A stretch of 64,000 nucleotides of DNA from the NCBI GenBank assembly GCA_009103225.1, contig RHPI01001037.1:1416717-1480716 (forward strand). Reading direction: 5' to 3'. The notes beneath the pieces are model-generated. The model made no database searches and had not been told where the DNA came from. It worked only from the letters and a program-made list of their open reading frames with translations. Made by a program: the position numbers and the translations under genes. The stretch's first letter is position 1, and every line of letters begins with the position of its first letter. This DNA comes from Chlorokybus atmophyticus (Eukaryota > Streptophyta > Chlorokybophyceae > Chlorokybales > Chlorokybaceae). Positions 43,295 through 55,203 of the stretch are shown piece by piece.

Positions 43295-46039
43295 TTGCAT
43301 ATTATGCATCAAGTTTTACATGCATCTTGTACACAAATTCATCATTGAAATATTGTTATCACATATATTGTGCTTCGTGTAACAAAATACATATAAATTG
43401 CACAATTTAAACGTCACCATTAATATTATTAGATGATATAACATGATATGACCTTACTCTACAGGGCATTACCAATTATAAATTAATAAATAAAATATAT
43501 TGTTATCAGATGTCAACTCATTTTATGATACTGATTCATTCAACCCATAAAATAACATGGTGATAATGCTATGTGTTGTTGATTTTAATCAATTACAACC
43601 CCACTTATTGACCACTTCATGTATAAGCGCGAAGCGCGACGTTTTTATGAATGTGTATTCGCCCAGTTGTTATAATGACGAAATCTTTTCGACATCATCA
43701 GTATCATGCATTATGTTTCGTGAGTGTCATATATCTGTTTATGTTAGTGAGACATAAGTCATGTCCCCAAATTACGGTATGATGCGTTGTCTTACATGCA
43801 GCAACGTTATGAACAAATAAATAAATAATAGTTCTTCACGCCGATGAGGCACACGCAAGGGTTCTGGAATTGCATGCTTTATACAGATTGTGAGCAATTT
43901 TGGCAAAACAACATACGGATACAGTGTTAACCGCGGTCATTACAACCAACGACGCACACTTCAAGGAAACCACGATCCGGACCCCGAACTGAGGTCACAA
44001 ACCTGAGCACACGGTTGTGTAAGCAATTGTATTCTTGTGCTTATCCCCGAAAATTTGAGGCCCGACGGTATTATTACTCCGTTAAGGCCCCGAACAATCA
44101 AATGAAAGCCGTAGTAGGCGGGGGCTTTGTTTGGATGATGTATAGCCCGGCGGCCAAACGAAATCGTTTACAATGATGTAAATATTCATCTAAACGGATA
44201 GGGTGTGATTGCTGTTAGTAGGATAGCTTGAATTCTTTGAAGGTATGGAATGCCCTCCAACCTCGTATCAATGGATACACGTTGTAAAACGCGTTTTGAC
44301 GCGTGACTGCGTCGATGTCTGCCTACGCGGGCGACATTTGATACTCTGATGATCGTTTTCGGTCGCCGTTGCCGTGTCGCGCCAAAAATTCTTTGCGCTT
44401 TTTATGCAGCGCTCGGCAACTGCGTTCAACGACGCTACCACCTAATTCATGTACAATTTAAGTTTACGCAATGCGGCATAACTGTTGCGCCACGTATCAT
44501 ATATGGTACCAAATCAATAGACCGACTCCAAAGCAATTCATCGATATTGCATACAAAGTCCGAACCGTTCCATTGATGTGCTTATTGAATGCGGTTTTTT
44601 AAAACGTTCTTGGGCGATATAATACAACTTAGTTAAATATGTTATCGTGAGAGGGGTAGGTTTCGACAGTGATAATTAATGGTATGAGGATCACGTAAGC
44701 GAACTTCTCTTAAGCCCAGCAATTGAAGATTAGACGTAACCGTTCCCTTACATACATTTATATGCGGCTATATATGTAATACACAATCATCTGCTGCTAC
44801 ATTTCACACGTATATCAACTAGTATAGGATATCCTTAAAACAGATCCAAATGAACAATATGCCATCACATGTAGCCATTGTACACGGTATGCACACTGTG
44901 CTCCTTATTGTCATTTATCGGCATATATATTTGAGCTAATGCGTGACTTAGACATGTTCTTTTTACGGCCACGATCTTATGTTTGGCAAATCTAATGGTT
45001 CAACGCTAGTACTCGCCACCCAGCCAATGAAAGGCAGCAGGTCGCGCACACTACCGCGCAGCCCGGTAGTTGCGGGTGCCATGTGTGAAAGCCCATTACT
45101 GATGGCCTTTGCGCACGTGTGTAAGTGACCTTGCTTGCGTGCAGCCGGACGGACGGACCAAACAGCCGCACCACTAGTTTGCGAGAGGGGGGGGGGGGGG
45201 GGGGGTCGGGCAAATACGGTAAACGTACACTACCGATTTATGTACACATCAACTTACCCCATTAGAGTCTTCCTTGATCAAGTCCTCCATGTAAGGATGG
45301 GGATCAAATATGGGTATGAGTCTGCACGATGAAAAGCAACTAAGCACATTGAGAATAATTATATTATAAATTATATACTTTATTAACTTTAGCAAACTTG
45401 AGTATTCTCATCTTGATACATATAATATGTTATATCGGAATACTCGTAAACCCGTTTACGTTGAGTATTTTTATTATAATTGTAAATACTACGATTTGAC
45501 AAAAATGATTAAACCATAATTACATCATATATTGCTGAACAAGTATGTGCTGCAAGTATTTTATACATAATGACATGTGTACGAAATAAAACCGCATGAC
45601 GCGCAATATAATCTCAACGAGAGTCGCTTTTGCGTATATATGCATATGATAGTATAAGTATGAAGCAATAGATCATGATACTCATACATCAGTGACATTG
45701 TCACATATCAAGCAATTGAATATTTGTAATATGTGCGGCTGTACTTGCGACATGGGACATTATCAAGCAATGCTCATCGGGTTACCTTTGATTCGGCCTA
45801 GAACAGCACTGAGAGGCTTTGCCAAAGGAGCGCGGTTTCGTTGCAAAGCTCAAAGCACTCTTTTGAGCAATTATGAAGTTGGATAGTTTCTTCGCCATTA
45901 CATAGCGAGCAAGTCATATTGTACATTACATTGTGTATCATTGTTATGCATCCCCTATAAGCACGCATGTTGCCTAACAATTCTTGGACTTTTCATTATT
46001 ACGATGTGGCTCACTGTCAGCTTGATTATCAGTGACGAG

Positions 46040-46440
46040 CAAGCTTTGCGTATGGCTTGCTAAAAGTTTGCACTATGACCGCCGCTATTGTATGCAACCG
46101 GGTCGAGGCATTTGCTGAACTTCATTTACTAGGTGACGCAGTACAGCAGGTCAAGCGCGGCTTCTCACTCCAAAGCACAGCGTATAGCTGTGTGCTCGTT
46201 TTGCCACCTTATTTGCAATTTGTTTTTGGTATTGCATGCACATTTTTTCTCGTACGGTTTGCTAAAATGTGCAGTGTGACTGTTGTGATCGTTGCATAGA
46301 GCTGGGTCGAGGCATTTGCTCAAGTATATTCTGCCTACTACGGCAAGTCAAGCGCGGCTATTGATTCCAAGCAGGATGTAAAACTGCGTGCTCTCTTTGC
46401 GTATGTTTTTGCGTTTATAATGCACATTTTCTCTCGTGAG
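46040..46440 (+). repeat. Two diverged tandem units of about 203 bp
   Basis: GGGTCGAGGCATTTGCT occurs at 46100 and 46303. Around it, GCTAAAA upstream and GTCAAGCGCGGCT and TGCACATTTT downstream recur at matching spacing in both units. Confidence 0.75.
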
Positions 46441-47260
46441 TATGATCGATGATTTCAAGGTATTATGATTGTGCTATATTTGTCAACCCCTTATTTTGTA
46501 TGTTAGGAGCCATGACCAACATTCAAGTTGTATTAAATAACTACTTTAACTTGCAATGTGAGTGCAGTGTGCGGATGATGCCATAGCTCTGGTATTTATA
46601 TGATCAACATGTTTTCATACACATAAATGTACGGGGTGGCGTTGGCGTGTTTTGTGCTTTTTGCTCTCATTTATGTAGGACCAACACAATGGCTTCAGAC
46701 GCGTATTGGCCAATTGGTTGTTGACATGTTTCATTGTTGCTATGATATGAACCATGTTTACGAAGATCTACATGGTCATGACTGTGTGTGAAGGTGAAGC
46801 CCAATTGAATCCAAAGTTGGTTTATTATTGTAGTACGGAACGGTATAAGGTACAGTTTTTGTTCGTCAACATTGCTCTGCGCAAACAACGGCACAACATG
46901 CAGACTCATTGTTTCAAACTCTCAACGACGCTTGAAACAATTATTACTTTGTATACAACAACAATTGCACGATAATTGGCTTTGTTCTTCTTATTGTAGC
47001 CCACATAAAACGTTTTTGTTATGCAGTAAAAAGCGATTAAGTGGGTTTTCCATTCCATAAGCATGTGTAGTGCTGATGGGGTGCGCTCTCATGTAGGTCT
47101 ACTTTTGAGCCTATTTAACCTTAAATGTGATGAACTACACCAGGCATTGATGAGGGCTAGCACAGAGCTGGTCAATGGTCAAGGCCTTTGGCCCAAAACT
47201 ATAAGTTGCCACATGATGTGACAGCTCCAGGAAAGAAAGCTCAGTTGGCAAACCACATAA

Positions 47261-47659
47261 TCATACTGTGGTGGTGCCATATGCCATTATAGTGACAGTT
47301 GCAAGGCTAAGTAAGTATACCTGTGGGCAATCCGCAAATATTACTGTACTAGGAGAGCCTATGTTTGAAGTTCCGAGGTAGGATTGTTCCTCCTTTAGAA
47401 AATCGAGGGAGTTTAATACTCTCGAGGTGGAGTTTGTTGATTCCTTTGTTGCAACAAGGTCAGCACATAGTGATAAGGCCTTGAGGGCCTTGGACATCCT
47501 GTCACACGGTGTGTCAGAGAGAGCAGCAGGTGCCTGGTTGTAGCTGTTGAAGGGGCTCTCCCCCTCATCCCTTGTGGGGTGGGGTGTTGTGTGTGTGCAT
47601 TTGGGTGTGATGGGCGTGGGTGTGCCTAGGGAGCTGTGTGAGAGGTTGGTGGTCATCAT
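47261..47659 (-). other. Unrecognised 132-codon open frame
   Basis: Minus-strand frame with fairly protein-like composition in its centre (ALKALSLCADLVATKESTNS, LDFLKEEQSYLG). No family recognised and no splice partners found. It lies next to retroelement remnants, so it may belong to one. Confidence 0.2.
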
Positions 47660-48127
47660 CTCCTCCCTTGGTGCGCTTCTGCAACTTCCCTTGCACCGTG
47701 GTGCTGATGGGACTTCCGCTGTAAGTCCTTAGTGCTTGTGCATAGATTTGCCAAGCCCCGACCAGCAAGTAAGTAGTGGTATTGTTACATTGGACTCGGA
47801 GCTTGTTTCCAAGCCTTGCATGCATGTTCATAAGCTTGTGCACTTGCTGGACAATGCATGCGTTGCATTCTTTGCATGCATGTGCTGCATGGCAGTTTTC
47901 ATGCTAATTGTCGTCCTAGTTGATCGTTGCAGCTGCACGCACACTTCCATGCTAGGTGTGGGCCGTTTTGCACGGTAATCTGTGGATTTCTTGTGTGCAT
48001 TTGCTGCTGGTGCATAATCTTGCACACGCATCTGCATTTTAGTGCACTTTGCTGCTCGTGTGCGCGCGTGTGCGCGTGTGTGCATCTGTTACAATGACCA
48101 CACCGTGTGGGTTCGCCCATTGTGAAG

Positions 48128-49860
48128 ATGGCTGAGCAACAGCATACATCATGTGAGGAGATACTTTTAAGCAATGATATTGCCAAGACCACTCAACAGC
48201 TGGCCACTTTGGTTGCCACATGTGTGAGCAAGTAACAAGGATGCAACAACAACACGAAGCCGACATTGCTCGATTGCAACTGCCGAGAGCTGATAAGGTC
48301 CCTTATGGAAGACATGTTGATGCATGCAACAATGCACAACCCGGTCATCGAGATCGAAAGCGTAACCGTGAAGCTTAGCTTAGTGAGGCTAAGGCGGACG
48401 CAGGGCCATGTTGTGATGTACGAGGGGCATGACGAGAGCAAGAAGCCATGCATGCAACAGGGATTGCCATTGGCTAGTTGCTCAAGGGACATTGATAAGA
48501 AGTGTGCTTACGGTGACTTGTTGTCACGCCTTCCCCAACCATGCAATATTGCTGTGTGGGAGAATGAGATGGGTGTACATGTGGACATTCAAGTCTTGCA
48601 GCACGATTGTGCGGGCAGATGTGTTTTGTCTCAATGCGCCCGTTGACAAGGTGTACAACACGCTCAAGCACTAAGTTGCATGCAAGAGCAAGAGCACGCA
48701 CAACACGAGTGCGTACGTTATTGTACCCAAGCATCCCGGCGCATGGGTTCGCCTCACCAAAATTATGCAAGTCTTGGGTGAAGTCAAGCTGAAAAAGGGG
48801 CATGCACATGTGTTGTATAACCCTCCTACCATCGATCCAGTAAGTTCCCTAGACTTAACTAGGCTGTTTAAGGCATCAGTTGCGCACGTGCCATGCATTT
48901 TTTTAAAAAACACAGGTTACCAAAAAACCTTGTGAGTCTCTTGTGCAACGCTTAGGCATTTGCGTCACCAAGTGTAATGACACGGTTGTGGCCTTGAACA
49001 AGCACGAAGTTCCTATGCGGGGAGTCGTGCGCTTGTCCGTGCATACGCAGGGCTACCATGCTCAGCTCAAGTTCTTGGTCATCCCTGTTGTGGATGTCAT
49101 TGCTGGCAGCCATTGGGAGCAAGCATGTAGCTTGCGCACGTACGCAGACATCAAACTTTGCAGTGTATGCAAAGGGCGAGTCGTGTGACCTTGCGCGCAG
49201 ATGGGCATGCTGTCGTACCCGCTGTAAGTGATGACAGATCTGGTACCGATGTCTCATGTTGTTTGTTGAGTGCTTTGCAGGTGAACAGGGCGGTTCGCCT
49301 TGAAGCACAACCCCTTTTAGTGCTAGTCCGGCCATTTGCCACAAACAGCCCAACCACTGCAAATGATAACACCAATGGCAAACCTCAAGACGCGGCTGAG
49401 CGAAGCCTCGGTATTCAGTTCATTGCATTTAATCAGTGCTACCATAATATACGAATTACCTCAGAAGATGAGCCTAAGACAGCGTTTAAGACGCCTGTGG
49501 GTCACTTCCAATGCAAAATACTCATTTTTTGGCTGACGAATGCGCCAGCCATCTTTCAAGCTATAATGAACCGAGTGTTCCATAAGCTGATTGAAAAGTA
49601 AGTACTTGTATACCAGGATGACATCATAATGTTTGATAAGGACCCTGAGTTTGCATGCTGTACATGTATGTGAGGTTCCGGACACATTGCGTGCCAACAA
49701 GTTCTTTACGTACATGCCCAAATGTAAGTTTAGGACAACTATTGGATTTCGTGAGGCACATTGTGAGTGCAAAGGGCGTGTAACCTGATGCCAAGAAAGT
49801 TGCGAAGGTTAAAGAGTGGCCTGCCCCTAGGATGTGCACAAGTCGCGTGCCTTTTTAAGT
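48128..49860 (+). mobile_element. Second Ty3/gypsy remnant (gag-, protease- and RT-like pieces)
   Basis: A gag-like start MAEQQHTSCEEIL lies at 48128. A retropepsin-like region follows (VTKCNDTVVALNKHEVPMRG, LVIPVVDVIAGSHW). RT pieces are NQCYHNIRITSEDEPKTAFK, TPVGHFQCKI, LTNAPAIFQAIMNRVF and VLVYQDDIIMF, where the catalytic box YxDD reads YQDD. The thumb side is very degraded (CKGRV, KVAKVKEWPAPR-like). Many stops and shifts. No LTRs were identified. Confidence 0.65.
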
Positions 49861-50784
49861 CTTGAACTATTGTAAAAAGTACATTCAGGGTTATTCATCA
49901 CGAGTAGCACCCCTCACCTGTTTGCTAGGTGACAAAGTTGTGTGGAGGTGGGCGCAAGGGCATGAGCCGTTGAGTCCATCAAGAAGGCCTTGGTAATAAC
50001 ACCTGTGTTGTAATGAGATTACGGGCCCCTGCCGAGTGCGTGCCTCGCGCAAGGTTGACGCAGTCAGCAGGGACCGTAATTTCAACAAATGTCGGTCCAT
50101 GAAAGCCCCGTTTTTATTATGAACTTAACCTCCCCACGCAATTAGCATACCATGTTGGAGTTTAAAACGTGGCCTCAAACGTCGCTGGACTCCACTCAGC
50201 TTACTAGTAGTTCAGGCTAAGATTCGTTCTTAGCCGCCTCAAGTTCTAACAGTATCGTAAAGCTAATAGGATCTGACAGGTTCTGACACTTAGAGCATTT
50301 CCGGGTCTGATATTGACCAGACCTGCCTTGTAACTGGCTTAAGCTTGTATATATCGAGTTTATCATAGTTGTTATAGTTGTTTGGGTATAAGGGGACTCT
50401 CGCACACGTTTATCATGGTTCATTTTGCTTGTGCTTGTATCTGATGATGGCTGGATATGTGGTTTGGGCGAGAGTCTACCTGTGTGAGTCTGTCCTGGTC
50501 TAGTTTGGTGTGTATTTGCTAGCACATACGTTGAAATGTGTTCTGCATCCACGCCAAGATAGCTCTCATTTTAATTGGTTATGGGCCCACGTATCCTAGG
50601 TTTTGAGCTTGTGTAGGTATTCTGGCGGAGAAACCGTTGTTGATGGTGGTTTGCTCAGCTTGAATAAAGAGAAGAAGAGCGTTGTACTCCAAGATGAATG
50701 CACGTACGCACCCACGAAGTGATTTGGGTGAGACTATGACGGTTTCCGAGCCCAAGACTGCTGTAAGGGCGGAGGTTTTCAACC

Positions 50785-51003
50785 ATGACGACCAGCTACA
50801 ACAAGGTGGTGATTGAGCCGTTGGGAGGGAACAACTTCAGCACCTGGAGCAGCCGCATGAAGAGGTTGTTTGAGCACAAGGGCTTATGAACTTAATGATC
50901 TGGAGGAAGCAGACCCCAGAAGCCAGAGCGTCGTTTGAAAGCAAAGCACAAGAAAAGCACTTGCACTCATTAGTTTGAACGTGAGGGAGAGACCAGCTTC
51001 ATT
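50785..51003 (+). pseudogene. Ty1/copia gag fragment, cut off by a gypsy LTR
   Basis: Begins MTTSYNKVVIEPLGGNNFST with WSSRMKRLFEHKGL, then after a frame slip TPEARASFESKAQEK and SLNV. This is the N-terminus typical of copia gag (UBN2-type). It stops where the next element's LTR begins at 51004, so the gypsy element may have inserted into it. Confidence 0.6.
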
Positions 51004-51476
51004 TGGAAGGGCCTGGCGCCAAGTAGTATAACTTGACCATATGAGCATCTAATCCGGAAAGACGGTGCGTAAGAAAGGTCTAGAAGTGTATAACAAGGTT
51101 CTGCAATAACATCTTAGCATCTGGTTTTGTGTAGCACGGGAATCGTCTAGACAGTAGCATGTGCAGACTGGTAGGTATAAAAGCGACTTTTTACATTGTG
51201 AAATACAACCTTTAGCTCCCTAGTTTCTTGTGTGCAAGCCTGGTGGTGATTAAAAGGGATTGCTAGCGTGTGTCCACTGGTGTGTGCTTGCGTGACAATC
51301 AAAGGCGCTACACAAGTCGGTGTGTAGCTTGGAGCGCATGCGCGTGCGTACGCAAGTGGCGGGGCGCACGTGTGTGCTTGGCGGAGGGGACAAGGTTCCG
51401 GTATGAATACCGTGCCTTGGTGAGAGGGTTGTTGATTGGACCAACTCACAGGTGACAAGGCACGAGCACCGTTACA
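51004..51476 (+). repeat. 5' LTR of the third gypsy element
   Basis: Starts TGGAAGGGCCTGGCGCC and ends GTTACA (TG...CA). Shared blocks with the 3' LTR include AAGTAGTATAACTTGACCAT and GTGCAGACTGGTAGGTAT. Confidence 0.8.
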
Positions 51477-51478
51477 AC

Positions 51479-51490
51479 TGGTATCGGAGC
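51479..51490 (+). promoter_or_regulatory. Primer binding site (initiator tRNA-Met type)
   Basis: TGGTATCGGAGC two bases after the LTR; differs by one base from the common retrotransposon site TGGTATCAGAGC. Confidence 0.75.
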
Positions 51491-51570
51491 AAGGTTTACG
51501 AAGGTGCAAGAGGAAGTGTGTAGGCGTTTACACTTTTCATTCGGAAGCGGAATGTAGTGTGTTAGTGGAG

Positions 51571-52885
51571 ATGGAGGATGCTCGCATGGAAGAGCGTCAA
51601 GCTGCCATCTTATCATTGAGGGAAGAGCTTCATCACACTCAAGCGGCGGCACAAGCACGACGCGAGGTGTATGAGCATGCGATGGCGCGTGTACAAGTTC
51701 TCATGGCATCAAGCTCGCGCGTGCGTGTGAAGGTGCTAAAGCCCAAGCCATTTAAGGGTCAACGTGATGGAGATGTAGTAGATGAATGGATTTCCCAAGT
51801 ATCGTCTTGGTTGAAGCTCACGGAGGTGCCCACGCATCTGCACGTGGAGGTTGTAGCGGCATTGCTTGAAGGTGCAGCACTTGTATGGTGGAGACATTGT
51901 TGTACGCGTGTTGCAAGTGGGTTGGCGCTACCATTGACCACCATGGATTAGTTGGCTCTTGAGATCAGGCATCTGTTTGTTCCCGTGGAGAGTGTGAAGG
52001 CCGCATGCGATAAAATTGCAGCCCTTGTGCAAACGGGGTCGGTGACGGCGTACACGGCTACATTTCAGCGTTTGGTGATGTCCATACCCATTATGACCGA
52101 GGAAGAGCAGTTGAACAGGTACACGTGGTTTAAAACCTTTGGGATGCAAAGAAATGGAGCTACGGGACCCTAAAACTTTAGTGGAAGCTATACGCATCGC
52201 GGAGCTTTTCAACGCGTTGTACTTCAAGTCTTCAGCAACAAACGCTGACTGGAGGCGTGGGAGCAAGCAAGAGCGTGGTGATCAACCTAGGGGAAGCTTT
52301 CAACATGCATGGACACGAAGGGAACCAAGTTCACAACTTGCAAAGAAAGTTGGAGCTGATTTTAGACCATCACCAATGGAGGTGGGTGCCGTACACACGC
52401 GTAACGGCGTGGCGAAGCACGGTGGACGTGGTGAGGCAGGTAGCAGCGTGCGCAAGTGTTACGTGTGCGGTTCGACAGAACATTTGGCATTCAGTTGCTC
52501 GAAGCGGCGCATGGAAACGTCTGCATCAGCTGCCAACACATATCGCACGACGCATCAGCGCAATGGAGGAAGATGGCGTGGAGGAGCAGGGACACGACTC
52601 CCCCTAGTAGGTAAGGAGGCTACTGCTGGGGATGAGGGGGAGCCTCACGCACAAATAAAGATTGAGACATCGCAACCAAGGAAGAAAATGGAGGTGGCTA
52701 TGAACACGCCCATGGTGGTAAGTTATGCAAGCGAGGAGGCAACAAAGTACGTTGGGCTTTTAGCACGCATTTGCGATGAACGAGGACAATGGAGGGAGTG
52801 CAACCTTATGGTTGATAGTGGAGCATACAGCAACTTCATAAGTGAGGAGGTTGCACGGCGCTACGGTTGGCCTTCACCATTATGA
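51571..52885 (+). pseudogene. gag-protease of the third gypsy element, broken
   Basis: Gag starts MEDARMEERQ; a coiled region is followed by KPKPFKGQRDGDVVDEWI, the core of the retrotransposon-gag fold, and TVEEQLNRY-like helices. TAG at 51949 and a frameshift near 52140 interrupt it. A single zinc knuckle CYVCGSTEHLAFSC lies near 52460-52500. The protease has an intact DSGA motif (LMVDSGAYSNFISEEVARR), and the frame ends at 52883. The remaining protease segment continues in another frame to about 53330. Confidence 0.75.
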
Positions 52886-53450
52886 GGAGGAGAAGTGAAA
52901 CTCGTTGATGGGGAACCACCCTCTGGAGGTACCGGTGCTGCGTTTTTAACCAAGGAATTGTGTGTTCACATGGGGAAGTTGAAGGAGAATATGTGATTCT
53001 GCTGCATCACCTACAGAACGAGTTTGAAGGAATTTTGGGACTACCGTGGCTGTGGCAACATAACACATTTATCGATTGGAGGAAGCGTGTGCTCACCATT
53101 AAGGGAAACGATGGAGAGTCCATTCAAGGTCTACGCGCGTGCTCCATTGAAGTGGAAGACCACTCTTGCGAGGAAAGTAAGAAGGGCTTTGTCATAGCTG
53201 CGTCGGATGTCGCTAAGGCAAGTTTGCGCACGTGTGTTGAGCACCTGCAAGGGGATACAAGCACCGGAAAGGCACGGCACGCGCAATCAGGTGGGACTCG
53301 CATTGCTCAAGTTTTCTATGTGCAATAGAGGAGGCTGCTATCCCCACAAAAAGCGAAGGCTGCATGGTTGTGCGTGGTGCATAAGAGCACATCAAGGCCA
53401 GCACCGAAGCTGTGTGATTGCATTGAGACAGCCACGATGGACCCCGAGGT

Positions 53451-54382
53451 GTGCAAAAATTTGTTCAGGACTACCAAGATATCATGGTGAACGGACCTCC
53501 AGCAGGTCTGCCACCCTCACGGAGCGTTGATCACCGTGTGGAGTTGATTAAGGGCGTGCACAAGCCACCCTACAGGCCTGTATATAAGTTGTCACCTCTA
53601 GAGTTGGAGGAGGCCGAGAATCAGATAGCGGATCTTCTACAAAAGAGGTTACATTCGGCCAAGTAAGGCACCTTATGGTGCACTAATACTGTTCGTGCGA
53701 AAGAAGAACGGGAGCCTGCATATGTGCATTGACTATCAAGCGCCTCAACACCATTACAAAGATGAACTGCTTTCCACTACCGCGTGTTGACGAGTTGCTA
53801 GAGCAGCTACAAGGTGCGCAGTACTTTACCACACTTGATTTTGCTAGAGGTTATCATCAGATCCGCATCGCACTAAAGGACGTGAAGAAGACAGCGTTCA
53901 ACACGCGGTATTGACATTATGCGTGGTTAGTGATGTTATTTGGGCTTACGAATGTGCCAGCGACATTTCAGACGTTGATGAACAGCATTTTCGCTGACTT
54001 GCTGGGTAAGGGAGTCCTCATGTACCTCAACGACATTGTAATGTGGTCGAAGACGAAGGACGAGCATGTGAGTCTTCTACGGCGCGTGTTGCAGCATTTA
54101 CACGAGCACAAGTTGTACGCTCAGCTACAGAAGTGCAAGTTTTTGCTACGCGAGGTGGAGTACCTGGGCCACATTGTGTCACACGAAAGGATCAAGCCGG
54201 ACCCTAACAAAGTGCAAGTGGTGCGTGAATGGTTTGCCCCGACTAACCGTGAAGGAAGTAATGTCGTTTCTGGGCCTTGCGGGGTATTATCGCAAGTGTA
54301 TCATGGGATTTCGCGCATTGCGGCTATAACAGTTAAGGCCAAATTTCGTGATTTTCATGGCCATTTTAGGCCTTATTTGTGA
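53451..54382 (+). pseudogene. Reverse transcriptase of the third gypsy element, broken
   Basis: Landmarks: [92 protein letters not shown], the catalytic box YLND (54023-54034) where YLDD is expected, and EVEYLGHIVS. Stops near 53664 and 53912. The Asp to Asn change sits at a CG to CA position, as methylated-C deamination on the opposite strand would give. The frame ends soon after the thumb, then the 3' LTR follows. Confidence 0.8.
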
Positions 54383-54514
54383 GTATCATGTTTTTTATGA
54401 CTTGTAGCGGATATCGGCGAGTTGCGAGTCTGCCACAGATATCGACCGGCCCAGGGCCAGTCTGGAAGACGCCAGAAAACGGAGGGCCGGTCGAGAAGGG
54501 CTCGACCAGATTTT

Positions 54515-54861
54515 TGGAAGGGCCTGGCGCCAAGTAGTATAACTTGACCATATGAGCAGCAAATGAGGAGATCTTTGGTGCGTCGGAAAGTTCTAGAAGT
54601 GTACTACAAGAATCTGCAACAATATTTTGGCTTCTATTTACTTCTGTCTAGCGCTATAATCGTCTAGACGGTAGCATGTGCAGACTGGTAGGTATGAAAG
54701 TGACATTGTACAATTTGCAATACAACCTTTAGCTCCCTAGTTTCTGTTGTGCAATCCTGGTGGTGTTAGCAAAGGTTGCTAGTGTGTGTCCACTGGTGTG
54801 TGCTTGCTTGTGTGACGATCCAAGGCGCTACACAAGTCGGTGTGTAGCTTCGAGCGCGTGT
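54515..54861 (+). repeat. 3' LTR (truncated) of the third gypsy element
   Basis: Matches the 5' LTR from its first base; similarity ends at CGAGCGCGTG (54861), before the 5' LTR's last ~130 bp. Confidence 0.75.
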
Positions 54862-55103
54862 AATCCGTTAGATCAAGTCTGATCAGGCAGGGTCAAGTAC
54901 CCATCAGTCCCTCAATTCCTAGACCGTCACCGTGTAAAGTTTGCGACGTTCACAAGGTCACATGTCATGTTGACAAACTCATCGTCCTACAGCAGACTCC
55001 GGTCGCCTGCATGGCAGACAGTAGACATTCTCTTGTCTCTTTTGGACGGACCACCAATGCGCACTGTTCATACCGTACTTTGTCGCACACAACCCCCCCT
55101 CTA

Positions 55104-55104
55104 N

Positions 55105-55202
<98 letters not shown>
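55104..55202. repeat. 98-G homopolymer with an N at its left edge
   Basis: One N then 98 consecutive G. A real G-run this long is unlikely to be read correctly; probably an assembly or read artefact at a join. Confidence 0.9.

Positions 55203-55203
<1 letters not shown>

Larger units (their letters stand above)
42716..47000. other. AT-rich, gene-free island with tandem repeats
   Basis: About 4.3 kb, distinctly AT-rich against the host genes. It contains 27-bp direct repeats (43231 and 43268), a 19-G run (45187-45205) and a diverged tandem repeat of about 203 bp (46040-46440). No gene, tRNA or transposase motif was recognised. The short frames do not resemble known proteins. Confidence 0.45.
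51004..54861 (+). mobile_element. Third Ty3/gypsy element, internally deleted
   Basis: LTRs at 51004-51476 and 54515-54861 (the latter lacks about 130 bp of its 3' part). The primer binding site after the 5' LTR fits initiator Met tRNA. Gag, protease and RT pieces are present; RNase H and integrase are missing, so it is non-autonomous. Confidence 0.8.

Noticed and set aside
44990-45215. Minus-strand Pro-rich frame near the 19-G run
   Set aside because: The Pro run is the homopolymer, and the remainder shows no domain.
42716-47000. AT-rich island as integrated organelle or viral DNA
   Set aside because: No organelle or viral gene could be recognised in either strand; left as unexplained island.
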